DNA of 64,000 bases. It comes from Acidimicrobiaceae bacterium (GTDB lineage Bacteria > Actinomycetota > Acidimicrobiia > Acidimicrobiales > RAAP-2). Shown one piece after another: positions 9,600-18,978 of the stretch (its first letter is position 1; each line of letters starts with the position of its first letter). The notes under the pieces are model-generated. The model made no database searches. It had not been told where the DNA came from and worked only from the letters and a program-made list of their open reading frames with translations. The stretch lies in the NCBI GenBank assembly GCA_003162475.1, contig PMOI01000023.1:1-64000 (forward strand), written 5' to 3'. A program made the position numbers and the translations under genes.

Positions 9600-11350
9600 G
9601 ACGGCACAGTCGAGGTCGTGGCGCCACTACGAAGCGACTCCTCGACCGCGGCGCGTTGATCCTTCAGTTCTTGGGCGTCGGCGCGAGACGTCCACGGGCG
9701 CAACGTCAACATGATCGGCCTCGCCGCGCGCATCATGAGTAGTCCGTGACCGACTTTGATTCGGCGTATATCGCTCGGGTCCAAGATGGATCGTTGACGA
9801 GACGACTCAGTGACGTTTCTCCCTCCGCCCGACTGGCGCGTCGTCGAAACTTCGGGGCTCTCGCGATCACCAATGAGTTGCGTCAAGTCACGAAGGTCAC
9901 TGGCGTTACTCGAACCGCCGAGAATGATCTTCGAGGTCGCCGAGTCCCAAATGGCTTGGGCTTGCTCGTGGCCCCATCGATCACGGGCCTGTGCCAAAGA
10001 CTGCAAGACCGCGACGGTCGTGATCCCAGTGCCCCCACCCTCGCTCATCAGGGAGCCCAGTGAGGGAAGGGGATAGTTCGCCGCCTCGTCGAGAATCAGC
10101 GCTACGGGTGGATCCAGCCGCGCGCCCGGCGAGCGACTGGCTAACTGACGTGCAGTTTCGACGACGTCTTCAACCAGCGCCGAAACAATGTTCGCGGTCG
10201 CGAAGGCGCCCGAGCTCGTACCGAGCAGGTACAGCGTGCCGTTTCCTCGCAGAAACTGCTCGGGTTCAAGCTCGGCACCGGGGGTTGGCGTGAGCTGCTC
10301 AATCACTTGCGGACTCGCGAAGGGCGCGAACACCGAACTCACGACCGACCAGATGTTGGCCCGTTGGCGCGGTTCGAGCCCGACAACGGCGCCGAGAGCC
10401 CTCGCCCAGAGCGGCGTCGCCCGTATGGAAGCCCGCAAGATTTCAACGGCTTCCTTGGCTTCGTCGGGTGACAAGGTCCAGCGGTAGAGATCAGTAACGC
10501 CGCGCCCATCGACGGCGGCCGCCTGCAAGAGACAACGCACAACGACCTCGGTCTGTTGCTGCCAAAAATTCCCGTCGGTGACGTTGCCGGCGGCACCCGC
10601 GCAAAGCGCCCCAGCGCGCAACATCGCCGTTTCGGGATGCTCACAACCGCGAATGGGCGACCAGCGCAGCCCCCCGCCGACGCCCTTCGCGAGACCCTGA
10701 GGGTCAAAGACGCCAACGGGTCCGCGCTTCATTCGCTCGGTCATCGTCACGGCCAGATTGTCCGGTCGCGTGCTCGTCGTTACGACCGCCCCCGGGGCGT
10801 CGAGGATAAATGGGATGACGAGGTTGTGGCCCTTGCCACTGCGCGGAGGACCGAGGATCACCATCGAGTCCTCGATACTGGCGTAACAGTCCACGTTGCG
10901 ACACTTCCCGAGAGAAAGTCCGAGATCATTCGCCTTGAATTTCTTAAGCGAGGGTCGAAGGATGGGACCACGGGTGAGAAGGTGCTTGGCCCCGGCCGCC
11001 AGAAGCACCTCGTGTCGATCGGCGAGGCCGGCCACGCGCGTCGGGTCGTCGGACTTCGTTCGCGCGTCGGCTCTCAGGTAACGCGCGGCAACGATGGTGA
11101 CGGCCGCGGCCGCGCCGAGCACAAGCGCAGTGACGCTCCAGTACAGCCAGGCCGGACCAACGGGCACCTTCCACGCGAGTGAGGGATCGCGAGCGTGTTC
11201 GAAGGCCGTGATCGCGCCCGCGACGTGATGCGTCGGTAGTCCGTCGCCGGACAGGAGAGCGCTCAGAAGTCCTCCCGCCGTGAGCACCAGAAAGAGTGTG
11301 AAGATACCCGCCACCACGAAGAGCCACGCGTCGTCGCGTCGTGCGCTCAC
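9587..11350 (-). CDS. VirD4/TraG-type type IV coupling protein
   Basis: This 587-residue ATPase links the relaxosome to the secretion channel. Two membrane segments (about 8-34 and 66-90) are followed by the soluble ATPase. Walker A is GPPRSGKG at 167-174, and Walker B is LILDEAANYPL near 425, with a TraM/TraG-type C-terminal domain. The lineage is the actinobacterial TraD/TraG form without an all-alpha insertion that I can see. The GTG start overlaps the end of the VirB4-like gene (GTGA), so translation is coupled. The relaxase it would serve lies on the other strand at 34.3 kb. Confidence 0.9.
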   Translation of the reverse strand: MSARRDDAWLFVVAGIFTLFLVLTAGGLLSALLSGDGLPTHHVAGAITAFEHARDPSLAWKVPVGPAWLYWSVTALVLGAAAAVTIVAARYLRADARTKSDDPTRVAGLADRHEVLLAAGAKHLLTRGPILRPSLKKFKANDLGLSLGKCRNVDCYASIEDSMVILGPPRSGKGHNLVIPFILDAPGAVVTTSTRPDNLAVTMTERMKRGPVGVFDPQGLAKGVGGGLRWSPIRGCEHPETAMLRAGALCAGAAGNVTDGNFWQQQTEVVVRCLLQAAAVDGRGVTDLYRWTLSPDEAKEAVEILRASIRATPLWARALGAVVGLEPRQRANIWSVVSSVFAPFASPQVIEQLTPTPGAELEPEQFLRGNGTLYLLGTSSGAFATANIVSALVEDVVETARQLASRSPGARLDPPVALILDEAANYPLPSLGSLMSEGGGTGITTVAVLQSLAQARDRWGHEQAQAIWDSATSKIILGGSSNASDLRDLTQLIGDRESPEVSTTRQSGGGRNVTESSRQRSILDPSDIRRIKVGHGLLMMRAARPIMLTLRPWTSRADAQELKDQRAAVEESLRSGATTSTVPSWMT

Positions 11351-13038
11351 GATGTCATCCGTTGATTCGTGTCGAAGAGTGCCAACTCGCCCGGCGTGCA
11401 GATATGGCGAACGACGAAGGACCGCTCGCCCACGCGCCAGAGCCCTTCGCCGCGGGCAAGACTCGCGAGCTGGTCAATTTCCGTGGAGGACAAACCCAGC
11501 GCCGCGCCGGTCTTCGCGTCTTCGCCCGACTCTTGGGCGTAGATGATCTTGGTGGAGCAGTCCGCCAACAGGCCCAGGGCGAGATTACGCGCCTCAGAGT
11601 CTCTTTCACCCACGGCGTCGAGATCGCTCAGACGATGGATCACCATGAGGTTGGCAATCCCAAGGGCACGACTTAGCTTCCACTGGCTCTGCATGCGCGC
11701 GAGCAAGGCTGGTTGCTTCAGCACGCGCCACGCTTCGTCGTAGATCACCCAACGCTGTCCGCCCGAGGGGTCTTGCAGCGCGGCCTCCATCCACGAACTC
11801 GCGCACGTCATCACCAGACCGATCTTCGCGTCCGAACCTTGTATACGACTGAGGTCGAGACTCACCATGGGGAGAGTCGCGTCAAAGTGCACGGTGGAGG
11901 GCCCGTCAAACAGTCCTCCCAGGTCGCCACCGACGAGACGATTGAGCGCGTGCGCGACGTCGCGACCGTCGTCCAGCAACTGCGCGCGATTTGAACCGAT
12001 CACGTCGCCGGGTGGATCGAACATCGCTGACACCACCTGCGGCAGCGTCGCCACGGAATTCGTTGCCACCGCCTCGTCGAGTGCCGCGTAGAGCGCCGTG
12101 GACTCCACGGGTCCCATCAATCGACCGAGCGCCGCCTCGGTGATCGACCGCAACAGTTCACGGCGGCGCTGTCGCACCATCTGCGCCCACGCCGCGTCGG
12201 TCAGCGTGACCTGATCGCCCTCGGGATTCGTCAGGTACGCAGGACGCGGGCCTTCGTCGAGGGGATTGAGGCGCGCCGCGCCGCCGCCCAGGGCAATCGC
12301 TTGGCCGCCGACACTGCGACTGACGGCCGTCCACTCCCCCTTAGGGTCACCGGGCACGTAACACTTTCGCCCGAACGCGATCGAGCGTGTCGCGATCGAC
12401 TTGGCGAGCGTGCTCTTGCCACGACCCACGACGCCCGCGAGCAGACAGTTCGGATTAGTGAGAATACCCAGTCGGTAGAGCACCCAAGGGTCGTAGACGA
12501 AGCCCGCACCACTCCACGCGTCTTGACCGATCAGGATGCCTTCACTCCCGAGACCGCTCTCGGCGAGAAAGGGGTACGCACCGGCTACGACCTCACTCGT
12601 CGCTCGGTGTGGCTCAACCTTCAACCTTCGATACGTACGCAGCGCCTGTTCCCCGAGTTCGCCATTCCTCCCCAGATTCGCAGCTGCTTTAGTCTCAAGT
12701 TGAAGTTGACGTTTGGCCTCCCTCAGTTGTTCGCGCGCGGCTACGCGATCCGCCCCAGAAATCTGCGCCGCCGCGCGCGCCATCCCTCGTCGAACCCGTC
12801 GCGGCGTGTTCGAATCGCTGTACAACATGGCGCCGAGAGAATTCCCTCCGTCCAGAATCGCCGCTACGGACTCCATTTGCGCGCTGTGGGGCGTAGGGAC
12901 CCCGAGTCCACCAGTGGTTTTGAGCGAAGCATCCGACGGCGTCACGGAACTACGCGTTCGGGCGTTGACGAAAGGCGGATACGGCGGTAGTTGCATCCTT
13001 GCCGGCACGGCGACGGGTTGCCCTTCTTGGCTCGTCAC
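11347..13038 (-). CDS. VirB4-like conjugation ATPase
   Basis: The protein (563 residues from the GTG at 13038) is a FtsK/HerA-superfamily ATPase. Its P-loop is GVVGRGKST (about residue 202), preceded by LTNPNCLLA, and Walker B is VIYDEAW (about 433). It is shorter than classical VirB4 because its N-terminal half is small. In actinobacterial conjugation clusters the N-terminal half seems to be provided by the separate SCO6880 protein, encoded two genes upstream. The GTG at 13038 overlaps the previous stop as GTGA like the neighbouring junctions. A TTG four codons earlier is also possible. Expected role: energising assembly of the channel at the inner membrane. Confidence 0.85.
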   Translation of the reverse strand: MTSQEGQPVAVPARMQLPPYPPFVNARTRSSVTPSDASLKTTGGLGVPTPHSAQMESVAAILDGGNSLGAMLYSDSNTPRRVRRGMARAAAQISGADRVAAREQLREAKRQLQLETKAAANLGRNGELGEQALRTYRRLKVEPHRATSEVVAGAYPFLAESGLGSEGILIGQDAWSGAGFVYDPWVLYRLGILTNPNCLLAGVVGRGKSTLAKSIATRSIAFGRKCYVPGDPKGEWTAVSRSVGGQAIALGGGAARLNPLDEGPRPAYLTNPEGDQVTLTDAAWAQMVRQRRRELLRSITEAALGRLMGPVESTALYAALDEAVATNSVATLPQVVSAMFDPPGDVIGSNRAQLLDDGRDVAHALNRLVGGDLGGLFDGPSTVHFDATLPMVSLDLSRIQGSDAKIGLVMTCASSWMEAALQDPSGGQRWVIYDEAWRVLKQPALLARMQSQWKLSRALGIANLMVIHRLSDLDAVGERDSEARNLALGLLADCSTKIIYAQESGEDAKTGAALGLSSTEIDQLASLARGEGLWRVGERSFVVRHICTPGELALFDTNQRMTS

Positions 13039-13295
13039 GCTCCACCCCAACTCGTCGCCGTCGCGACCGTTGCGGTTAGCACGGTGATCGGCATCGGCAT
13101 TGACGTGAAGATGCCGCGCACGATTCCTGGATGAAACATCGCCACTATCAACACCAGATCAACGAGGCCCACGAACGCCAGTTGAACCACCGTGGCGCGC
13201 TTCGCTCTTGTCGACGACTGCGTTGACGGCGGGCGACGGACCCGCGAAGCTCCACGTTGCGGCGTAACCCGTCGAACCGGTAGCTCAGGAATCAC
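13035..13295 (-). CDS. small membrane protein of conjugation operon
   Basis: This 86-residue protein has a basic cytoplasmic N-terminus (many Arg) followed by two hydrophobic segments (about 35-55 and 62-80). It resembles the PrgI/VirB3-like small membrane proteins that accompany VirB4-type ATPases. That equivalence rests on topology and position only. It starts with GTG overlapping the ParA-like gene stop and overlaps the VirB4-like start by 4 bases, so all three are translationally coupled. Confidence 0.65.
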   Translation of the reverse strand: MIPELPVRRVTPQRGASRVRRPPSTQSSTRAKRATVVQLAFVGLVDLVLIVAMFHPGIVRGIFTSMPMPITVLTATVATATSWGGA

Positions 13296-14221
13296 TCGTT
13301 CACCTCGCTCAGTGGGAACCGCGCGGCGACCAAAGCGGCGGCGCGTAGGTACGCAACTGCCGTGTCAAGTTCCAGCTCTGCGAGCACGATCCGATCGCCC
13401 AGGTCGAGGTGATTGTCGTGGTTGACCATGACGACGTCGCCGCACACGACGCGAAGCCACTCGGTCATCGCCGTGAGATTGACGTCGCGGCGAACCGTGA
13501 TGCCGCTACGTTGACGACCGGGTGCGACGACGACCACCGACCCCGCGACCAACGAGGCGAATCTACCGTCGCCAACGGCGGACCAGTCGTCGGGGTCGGG
13601 CCGATAACTGAGGGGCTGACCGGCAAGCGCGCTCACCATCTCAATGGTCAGTTCCAGCGCGTCGTACGCGAACTCGGTCGCGAGGACCAGCGTGCTCGCG
13701 CTCTCCAGCGCGGCTATGGCGACCGGGCCGTTGGCCCTCGTGCCCAGGTCGGAGACGACGATGTCACCGGCGTGTCGCAGCAGCGCAACGCCGGCGCCAA
13801 ACTCCGCTGGTGTAAGGCAGTCCTGGTCCGTGGGACTGCTCAGACTTCGAAGCACCCGCAGACCGTTCACCACGTCGATGTAGGGCGCGAGCGCGGACCA
13901 CTCGGGAAGCACGTCACCATCCTGAGCTCGGGCGCAGAGTTCTCGAAAGGGTCGCGTCGAAGGTTCCTCCGACGACACCAAGCGACGACGCAAGGTGCCG
14001 AGCTGCGTAGTCGCGTCGAGCACGCTCACGATCTCCCCACGAAGTTCGGCGAAACAGAGGGCGAGCATCGCCGCCGCCGTGGTCTTACCCGCGCCCCCTT
14101 TCGGACCGGCCACGACGACGTGATGGGACCCCGGCACTCGCGCGAGGCGCGGTTTCGCTATCGCCATCTCCAGTTCCTTGATCTCGTCGTGCTGCGTTGG
14201 GCTGTCTCTATGACGTGACAA
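13292..14221 (-). CDS. ParA/MinD-like ATPase in conjugation operon
   Basis: The 309-residue protein carries a deviant Walker A motif, KGGAGKTT, at residues 41-48 and a following switch-like stretch (SVLDATTQLG). This is typical of the ParA/MinD/VirC1 superfamily. There is no ParB-like gene next to it, so partitioning is not the obvious job. Placement between SCO6880 and VirB4-like genes suggests positioning of the secretion apparatus or relaxosome, as VirC1 does in Agrobacterium (inference). A TTG start is supported by AGAGGTG seven bases upstream. An internal ATG at residue 19 is the alternative. Confidence 0.8.
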   Translation of the reverse strand: MSRHRDSPTQHDEIKELEMAIAKPRLARVPGSHHVVVAGPKGGAGKTTAAAMLALCFAELRGEIVSVLDATTQLGTLRRRLVSSEEPSTRPFRELCARAQDGDVLPEWSALAPYIDVVNGLRVLRSLSSPTDQDCLTPAEFGAGVALLRHAGDIVVSDLGTRANGPVAIAALESASTLVLATEFAYDALELTIEMVSALAGQPLSYRPDPDDWSAVGDGRFASLVAGSVVVVAPGRQRSGITVRRDVNLTAMTEWLRVVCGDVVMVNHDNHLDLGDRIVLAELELDTAVAYLRAAALVAARFPLSEVNE

Positions 14222-14239
14222 TTGAATACACCTCTCTCC

Positions 14240-15682
14240 TTAGAAGACGCTGCGCCCGAGCGGCAGCGCCGCGACGACGAAGCTCTGCGACTGGCGTCCG
14301 TAGAGCACACGGGTTTCGCACCCCGACTGACCGGCGGCGCGCTCAATCAGCGCCACGGCTTGCGTTAATCCTTCTTCGCTGCGCGAGGTGACCGTGACGA
14401 AGCCACTGAACTCAACGTCGGCGTGGCCACCGATGAGGGCCTGCTCGCGTTGGAGTAAGTCCTGGTACTCCTGGACGTCGGAGAGATCTTGAATCTGGCC
14501 CACCTTGGCCTTGTGACCGGCGTCGGCAATCGCTTCGGTCTTCTCCTTTCGGAGGGCTCGCAGCGCTTCCGCCGTGCCGATCGGCCGCGCTACCAATGAC
14601 AGAGATTTGCGAATATCGGGCGCGAAGACGAGCGCGTGCAAAAAGTGTGGCGCGACCTCAATCCGCGGCCACTCGCTTATCCAGAGCACGCTCGAGTACC
14701 CCGAGTCGTGTCGCAGGTACGACCAGTGCTCGGACACGGCGACCGGTCCCGACGTTCGGAGTCTCGCCCCGCGATAGTTAACTCCCACTTCGCTCGCGGG
14801 ATCGTAGGCCTGGCGAATAAGCGTCGCGATCTCGGCTTCACTGAGCCAGGCGTCCACGCGCAGGCCGGCCGCGCGCAGGCCTTGTTCGAGGACGGCCATG
14901 TCCACGCGCAGCACGTGAGCCGCTCCTCTCACGCCGCGCCCGGCCGCGCGAATGGCCGACGTGGCCTTCTTCATGTCGAGGGTGAGGGTGAGCGTCGTGC
15001 GATGCGTCGAGGAACCAAATGACGATTGCGCGAGCAAGGCCCGGTACTGCTCGTTGGACCAGTCCGCCGCGTACGTGGCGTGCTCCTCGTACCACTGGGC
15101 GACCTTCGCACCGGGATCGGGAATCGTCGATTCGAGCACCTGGATCGCCGCGCACGTACCGGTCTGGCCGAGGGACGCGAGCACGCGTCCCCAGGCCGAC
15201 ACGCGTTGTACTTGATCGCTCGGCGCCAGTAACACGTAGGCCGAGTGCGACACCGCTAGAACCGCCGAGAGCGTTTGACGGTGGGGGTCGTGCACCAAAC
15301 ACGTTCTAGTGTCGGGGTCGTTGAAGAAGCGCAGCGGTGCCGCGTCACCCGGCAGGGCCATCGTGCCCGCCGGTCGTGGCGACGTGACGCGCACCCGGTA
15401 TTCCGTCTGCTTCGCCGAGACACGGATCGTCCAATGCAGCAGAAAGGGCAACCATTCGACGACCGGCTCACCCTTGCGCGAGACGAAGGCACTGGCTACG
15501 AACAACATCCAGAGCGGACTCGTGACGAGCAGACCGAACCCGCCGCCCACAAGGAGGCCGACCAGCATCGTCACGAACGCCAGTCCAATGGCACCACAGC
15601 GCAGGGCCGAAAAACCGAGCATCATTCCGCGCGTCGGACGTCGGGCGAATCGCACCGTCGAGGGACCTGTGATCGTAGTCAC
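14240..15682 (-). CDS. SCO6880-family conjugation protein
   Basis: The 480-residue protein matches the SCO6880 family, a marker of actinobacterial conjugative elements. The N-terminus (RFARRPTRGMMLGFS) precedes two hydrophobic segments at about 25-60. Then comes a PrgI/VirB4-N-terminus-like soluble domain with KGEPVVEWLPFLLHW and the stretch DPHRQTLSAVLAVSH. It has no Walker motifs. In other systems this region is fused to VirB4, and here the ATPase is the separate gene at 11347-13038. The start is GTG, three bases past the upstream stop. It is likely a structural inner-membrane component of the transfer channel. Confidence 0.85.
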   Translation of the reverse strand: MTTITGPSTVRFARRPTRGMMLGFSALRCGAIGLAFVTMLVGLLVGGGFGLLVTSPLWMLFVASAFVSRKGEPVVEWLPFLLHWTIRVSAKQTEYRVRVTSPRPAGTMALPGDAAPLRFFNDPDTRTCLVHDPHRQTLSAVLAVSHSAYVLLAPSDQVQRVSAWGRVLASLGQTGTCAAIQVLESTIPDPGAKVAQWYEEHATYAADWSNEQYRALLAQSSFGSSTHRTTLTLTLDMKKATSAIRAAGRGVRGAAHVLRVDMAVLEQGLRAAGLRVDAWLSEAEIATLIRQAYDPASEVGVNYRGARLRTSGPVAVSEHWSYLRHDSGYSSVLWISEWPRIEVAPHFLHALVFAPDIRKSLSLVARPIGTAEALRALRKEKTEAIADAGHKAKVGQIQDLSDVQEYQDLLQREQALIGGHADVEFSGFVTVTSRSEEGLTQAVALIERAAGQSGCETRVLYGRQSQSFVVAALPLGRSVF

Positions 15683-15685
15683 GAC

Positions 15686-17131
15686 CTATTCCTTTGGCCG
15701 CTCGGGCGGCGCGACGGGGAACGGCGGCGGCGGTTGAGATGGTGGATCTACTGCCGCATGGGGAGGCGCGGGTGGCTGACTAAATGACCCTGGAGCAACG
15801 ACGGCGTCGAAATTACGATTCTGCGAACTGGTGGTCGGAGGAGTGAATGACCTGCCAGGTGAACTCGGCGTCGGGTCTTGCACGGTGCGAGATGGACCAG
15901 CAGCGCGCGGGACAACAGCTGATCCACTCGCGCCACCACCAGTTGACTCACCAACCGGCGCACCCGACGCGACCCCATTCTTTGGGGCGCCCGAGACTTT
16001 TCTTCGTACTCCGTCGCCAGCGATCGCCGCGCCAGCAACGACGCCACCACCGACAACGCTGGCCGCACCAGCCGCGGACGTCCCCGCTCTCGTGGCCGTC
16101 GCAACGTCACCGCCAATCGGACCGAGTCCGGAGCCTTGGGGCGGTGCTCCTGAATTCGAGCGGTGTCCCCCGAGCATCGACGCCGAGTACTTCATTTGCG
16201 CGGCTTTCTGGGGAGCACCCACCACGGTCGACGCACCTGCGCTGGCGTGCGACGCCGACTGGGCCATCGTCGCGACGTGGTCGCCGGTGAAGTGCACGAG
16301 GCGTAGCGCCATCCACGGCGAAAAGCCGGCGACGAGAAGAATCAACAGGCCGGTGATTTCCTGGGTGATCGTCGTGAGCGGCGAAGCGCCAACCGGTGAG
16401 CCCAAACCGCCGAGCACGCCGAGCCCGATGACGAAGATGATGATCAGGATCAGTTTCGAAAAGACCAGCGCGAGCATGGCTTCGAGCCATCTACGCACCC
16501 AGCCTCGTGAGAAGTCCGCCACTCCCCCGGCGAAGGCGATCGGCGCGAAGATCGCGGTGATGATGATGAGCATCTTTCTGATAACGAGAGCGAACCAGAC
16601 AATCGCTACTGCGACGATTGCCACGAGCGACAGGATCAAGACGGTGGCGGGACTCGCCAACGCTGTCGTGAAGACGGCGCCGCCGATGATCTTCGTACCC
16701 AGTGACGCGATGGTGCCACCCGTCGCCGTCTTCACTACCCCGACGCAGAGTTGGTCGACGCCGACGAGCAGCACGTTCAGAGTCGCCAACGTAATCGCGC
16801 ACCCCACCGTCGCGATAACGAGACCGCGCAGGGCTCGCCCGACGCCGCCCGCGTCCCGGCGTAGCGCCGACACCGCCATCTGGATGACAAACAATCCGAG
16901 ACAGAGCACCACCGCGATGGACACCACGATGCCGAGGTCGAGCTCGAAATTGGCGCCACCGAGTGAGACCGTCGTCGACGAGGAGAGCTGCTGCCAGAGC
17001 CAGTTAATCGCGGAGTCGGCGGTGTTCCCGAAGGCTGACGCGACACTACTGAACACTGACGACGTGACGTTGCTTCCGATGCGACCAATCAATTTTACGC
17101 CGTCACAGATTGGATTCAGCGAGTTACACAC
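15686..17131 (-). CDS. VirB6/TrbL-like polytopic membrane protein
   Basis: The protein has 481 residues with at least six hydrophobic segments between about 65 and 300 and a long Pro/Ser/Gly-rich cytoplasmic tail from about 310 to the end. This is the layout of VirB6/TrbL proteins in Gram-positive conjugation systems. A short helix with Trp residues precedes the first membrane span. The GTG start follows the preceding stop immediately. VirB6 proteins form the inner-membrane part of the DNA channel. The tail is low-complexity and may be variable among relatives. Confidence 0.8.
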   Translation of the reverse strand: MCNSLNPICDGVKLIGRIGSNVTSSVFSSVASAFGNTADSAINWLWQQLSSSTTVSLGGANFELDLGIVVSIAVVLCLGLFVIQMAVSALRRDAGGVGRALRGLVIATVGCAITLATLNVLLVGVDQLCVGVVKTATGGTIASLGTKIIGGAVFTTALASPATVLILSLVAIVAVAIVWFALVIRKMLIIITAIFAPIAFAGGVADFSRGWVRRWLEAMLALVFSKLILIIIFVIGLGVLGGLGSPVGASPLTTITQEITGLLILLVAGFSPWMALRLVHFTGDHVATMAQSASHASAGASTVVGAPQKAAQMKYSASMLGGHRSNSGAPPQGSGLGPIGGDVATATRAGTSAAGAASVVGGGVVAGAAIAGDGVRRKVSGAPKNGVASGAPVGESTGGGASGSAVVPRAAGPSRTVQDPTPSSPGRSFTPPTTSSQNRNFDAVVAPGSFSQPPAPPHAAVDPPSQPPPPFPVAPPERPKE

Positions 17132-17941
17132 TCAGTTCACCGTCCAGTTGTTGACGGCGACGGCGCCATAACCGGGGTGCCACGACGCACCGCCGAGCGT
17201 GAGGGCGAAGAAGATCGACTCGACGACCGGTGCGCGACCCGATGTCGTCACCGTGAGGGTTCCCGAGACGTCGTACATCACCATCAGCGGATCGACCGGC
17301 TGCCAACCCGTGCTCAACATCTGCGTCCAGATCGGGCTGACCGAGATTACGAGGCCGCTCACGCGCCAACGCGTTCGCGAGGCCGCCATCGTTGCCCACT
17401 GCGTCTTCGTGGGCACCACGGCGGGTCTTGCCGCGAGTGAGCCGGGGAGGATCTTCAAGTTCGCCGTAGCGGGAATGTTCACGAGCGTGTTGGGTGCGTT
17501 GTTGTAACTCGCCCAGGCGAGAAGTTCCCTTCTCGTGGAACCGGCGAAGTCAACGTCCAAGAGTTCCTGCGTGAACGCCATTGCGTACATCGACGGCAGC
17601 GACGAATCCGCCGTGTCGATCGGCGGAAAGGCCGCACAGGTCGCGGCCCCAGGAAATCTCGCCGCCCGTGACGAAGTGAAGCTTCCGGGGTTCTGGTTTT
17701 GCGCCATGATCGCGTTCGCCGCTCGCTCGACCGCCGTCTGTGGCGGAGTGACGCGCAGTGGGTGGTACGTGGGCAACACAGGTATAGAGCTTTGGGTGTT
17801 GGCAAGACTCGTCTGCCCGGATACTCTCTTGGTCGGTGACTCCGACGGAGGCCTCAGTGCTAGGAGCACCACCACGACGAACACCACTACCAACGGAGCC
17901 GCCACCAACAACTTCATGCGAACGGATCGCCAGGCGCCCAT
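17132..17941 (-). CDS. VirB8/TcpC-like conjugation protein
   Basis: The 269-residue protein has a short basic N-terminus, one membrane segment (about residues 10-30) and an exported domain. The domain includes NTF2-like features such as VSPIWTQMLSTGWQPVDP near the end. This is the architecture of TcpC/VirB8 scaffold proteins. I chose the ATG at 17941 because it overlaps the preceding stop as TGATG. An upstream ATG at 18055 would overlap the previous gene by 115 bases. Cys residues are few, as expected for this group. Assignment is by topology and gene order. Confidence 0.7.
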   Translation of the reverse strand: MGAWRSVRMKLLVAAPLVVVFVVVVLLALRPPSESPTKRVSGQTSLANTQSSIPVLPTYHPLRVTPPQTAVERAANAIMAQNQNPGSFTSSRAARFPGAATCAAFPPIDTADSSLPSMYAMAFTQELLDVDFAGSTRRELLAWASYNNAPNTLVNIPATANLKILPGSLAARPAVVPTKTQWATMAASRTRWRVSGLVISVSPIWTQMLSTGWQPVDPLMVMYDVSGTLTVTTSGRAPVVESIFFALTLGGASWHPGYGAVAVNNWTVN

Positions 17942-18249
17942 CAGCTGAGACTCGAGCCGAGGTTGTAGAACGTGTTGATCAATAGGTCCGAGCCGCCAAT
18001 GAGCAGTGCCGCGGCGAGGCACACGAGCAGACCCATCTTTCCCCTCGTCGACCACTGCGGATTAGCGCTGTGATGTCCAATCGCCATTACGATCGCGCAG
18101 CCAACGAACCCGGCCAGCGAGAGCACCAGCCCGAAGGCCATGAGCGATCCCACGAGTGTCGACAAGGTACTTAGGCCCGGTATCGCGGTGGTGTTCGGCG
18201 TGACGTTAACGCCGCTCGCCACGAGCTGGACTGAACTGAGATGAGTCAT
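17941..18249 (-). CDS. small pilin-like membrane protein (DUF6112-like)
   Basis: This 102-residue protein starts with an exported-looking N-terminus (Val, Thr and Asn rich) followed by two membrane segments (about 30-58 and 70-92). AAGGAG stands five bases before the ATG. Size, topology and place at the head of the operon resemble the DUF6112-type proteins of actinobacterial conjugation clusters and VirB2/TrbC-like pilins. No protease cleavage site is evident, so the pilin role is a guess. Confidence 0.65.
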   Translation of the reverse strand: MTHLSSVQLVASGVNVTPNTTAIPGLSTLSTLVGSLMAFGLVLSLAGFVGCAIVMAIGHHSANPQWSTRGKMGLLVCLAAALLIGGSDLLINTFYNLGSSLS

Positions 18250-18303
18250 TACTTCTCCTTGGTTGGTTGACGTACCGCTGTTCTCACGACTTGCGAACTG
18301 CGA

Positions 18304-18978
18304 CTAGCCCACGTGACGAGTCCCCGAAAGGCCACCGCTGACGAAGTAGGCGTACGGCTGGACGATGACCCCGTACTGCACGTCGACCGCCGACTCGACG
18401 AGTCCGTCGCCGATGTAGAGGCCGACGTGGCCGGGATTCGCAACGGTCCCGTCACTGCCCGGTACGAGTACCAAATCGCCAGGAGAAATGTCGGCGTACG
18501 AGGAAACGCGCGAGCCTTCATTGATTTGGTCGCCGGTGTAGTGCAACAACGTCACGCCGGCCTGGGTCCAGGCCATCATGGTGAGCCCTGAGCAGTCGAA
18601 GGCGTTGGGACCAGCGCCGCCCCAGAGATAGGGCTTCCCGAGCTGCGAGAGGGCGTAGGTGATCGCGACCGTTTCAGCGGCCGTGGCATCGTAGGGTATG
18701 GCGTAGCTGGTTGGCAGTCCGTTATCGACCACGGGCGAATTGGGCAACGTTACCGAGGCCGCCGCCCCGCAATTCGAATTTGAATTCAGCGTGGTCGTAG
18801 TGGTCGTACTTTCCGAATTAGTCGTGAATTGGGCGCGGTGGTTCGCGAGAACGCAGGCTGCGACCTGCGTCGTACCGCCAACGCTGCTCGTCAGAATGAC
18901 GAGTCCGAGTAGTGCCATAGCAAAACCGAGAGATGAAGTTATTGCCAGAATCGCAATGTTCCTCACGTCACTGACCAA
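18304..18978 (-). CDS. NlpC/P60 (C40) cell-wall hydrolase of the conjugation system
   Basis: The 224-residue protein has one N-terminal membrane segment (about 7-33), a Thr/Asn-rich linker, and an NlpC/P60 domain from about 100. The catalytic Cys is C129 in FDCSGL and the His is H184 in NPGHVGLYIG. These enzymes cleave peptide cross-bridges in peptidoglycan. In Gram-positive conjugation they act like VirB1 to open the wall for the channel. The reading frame starts with TTG at 18978; a GTG at 18966 is also possible. Neither has a clear ribosome binding site. It is the first gene of the operon. Confidence 0.85.
   Translation of the reverse strand: MVSDVRNIAILAITSSLGFAMALLGLVILTSSVGGTTQVAACVLANHRAQFTTNSESTTTTTTLNSNSNCGAAASVTLPNSPVVDNGLPTSYAIPYDATAAETVAITYALSQLGKPYLWGGAGPNAFDCSGLTMMAWTQAGVTLLHYTGDQINEGSRVSSYADISPGDLVLVPGSDGTVANPGHVGLYIGDGLVESAVDVQYGVIVQPYAYFVSGGLSGTRHVG

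Noticed and set aside
15831..17171. 446-codon plus-strand open frame
   Set aside because: It lies antisense to the VirB6/TrbL-like gene, whose hydrophobic codons leave the opposite frame open. The Pro/Thr/Ala-rich sequence is not protein-like.
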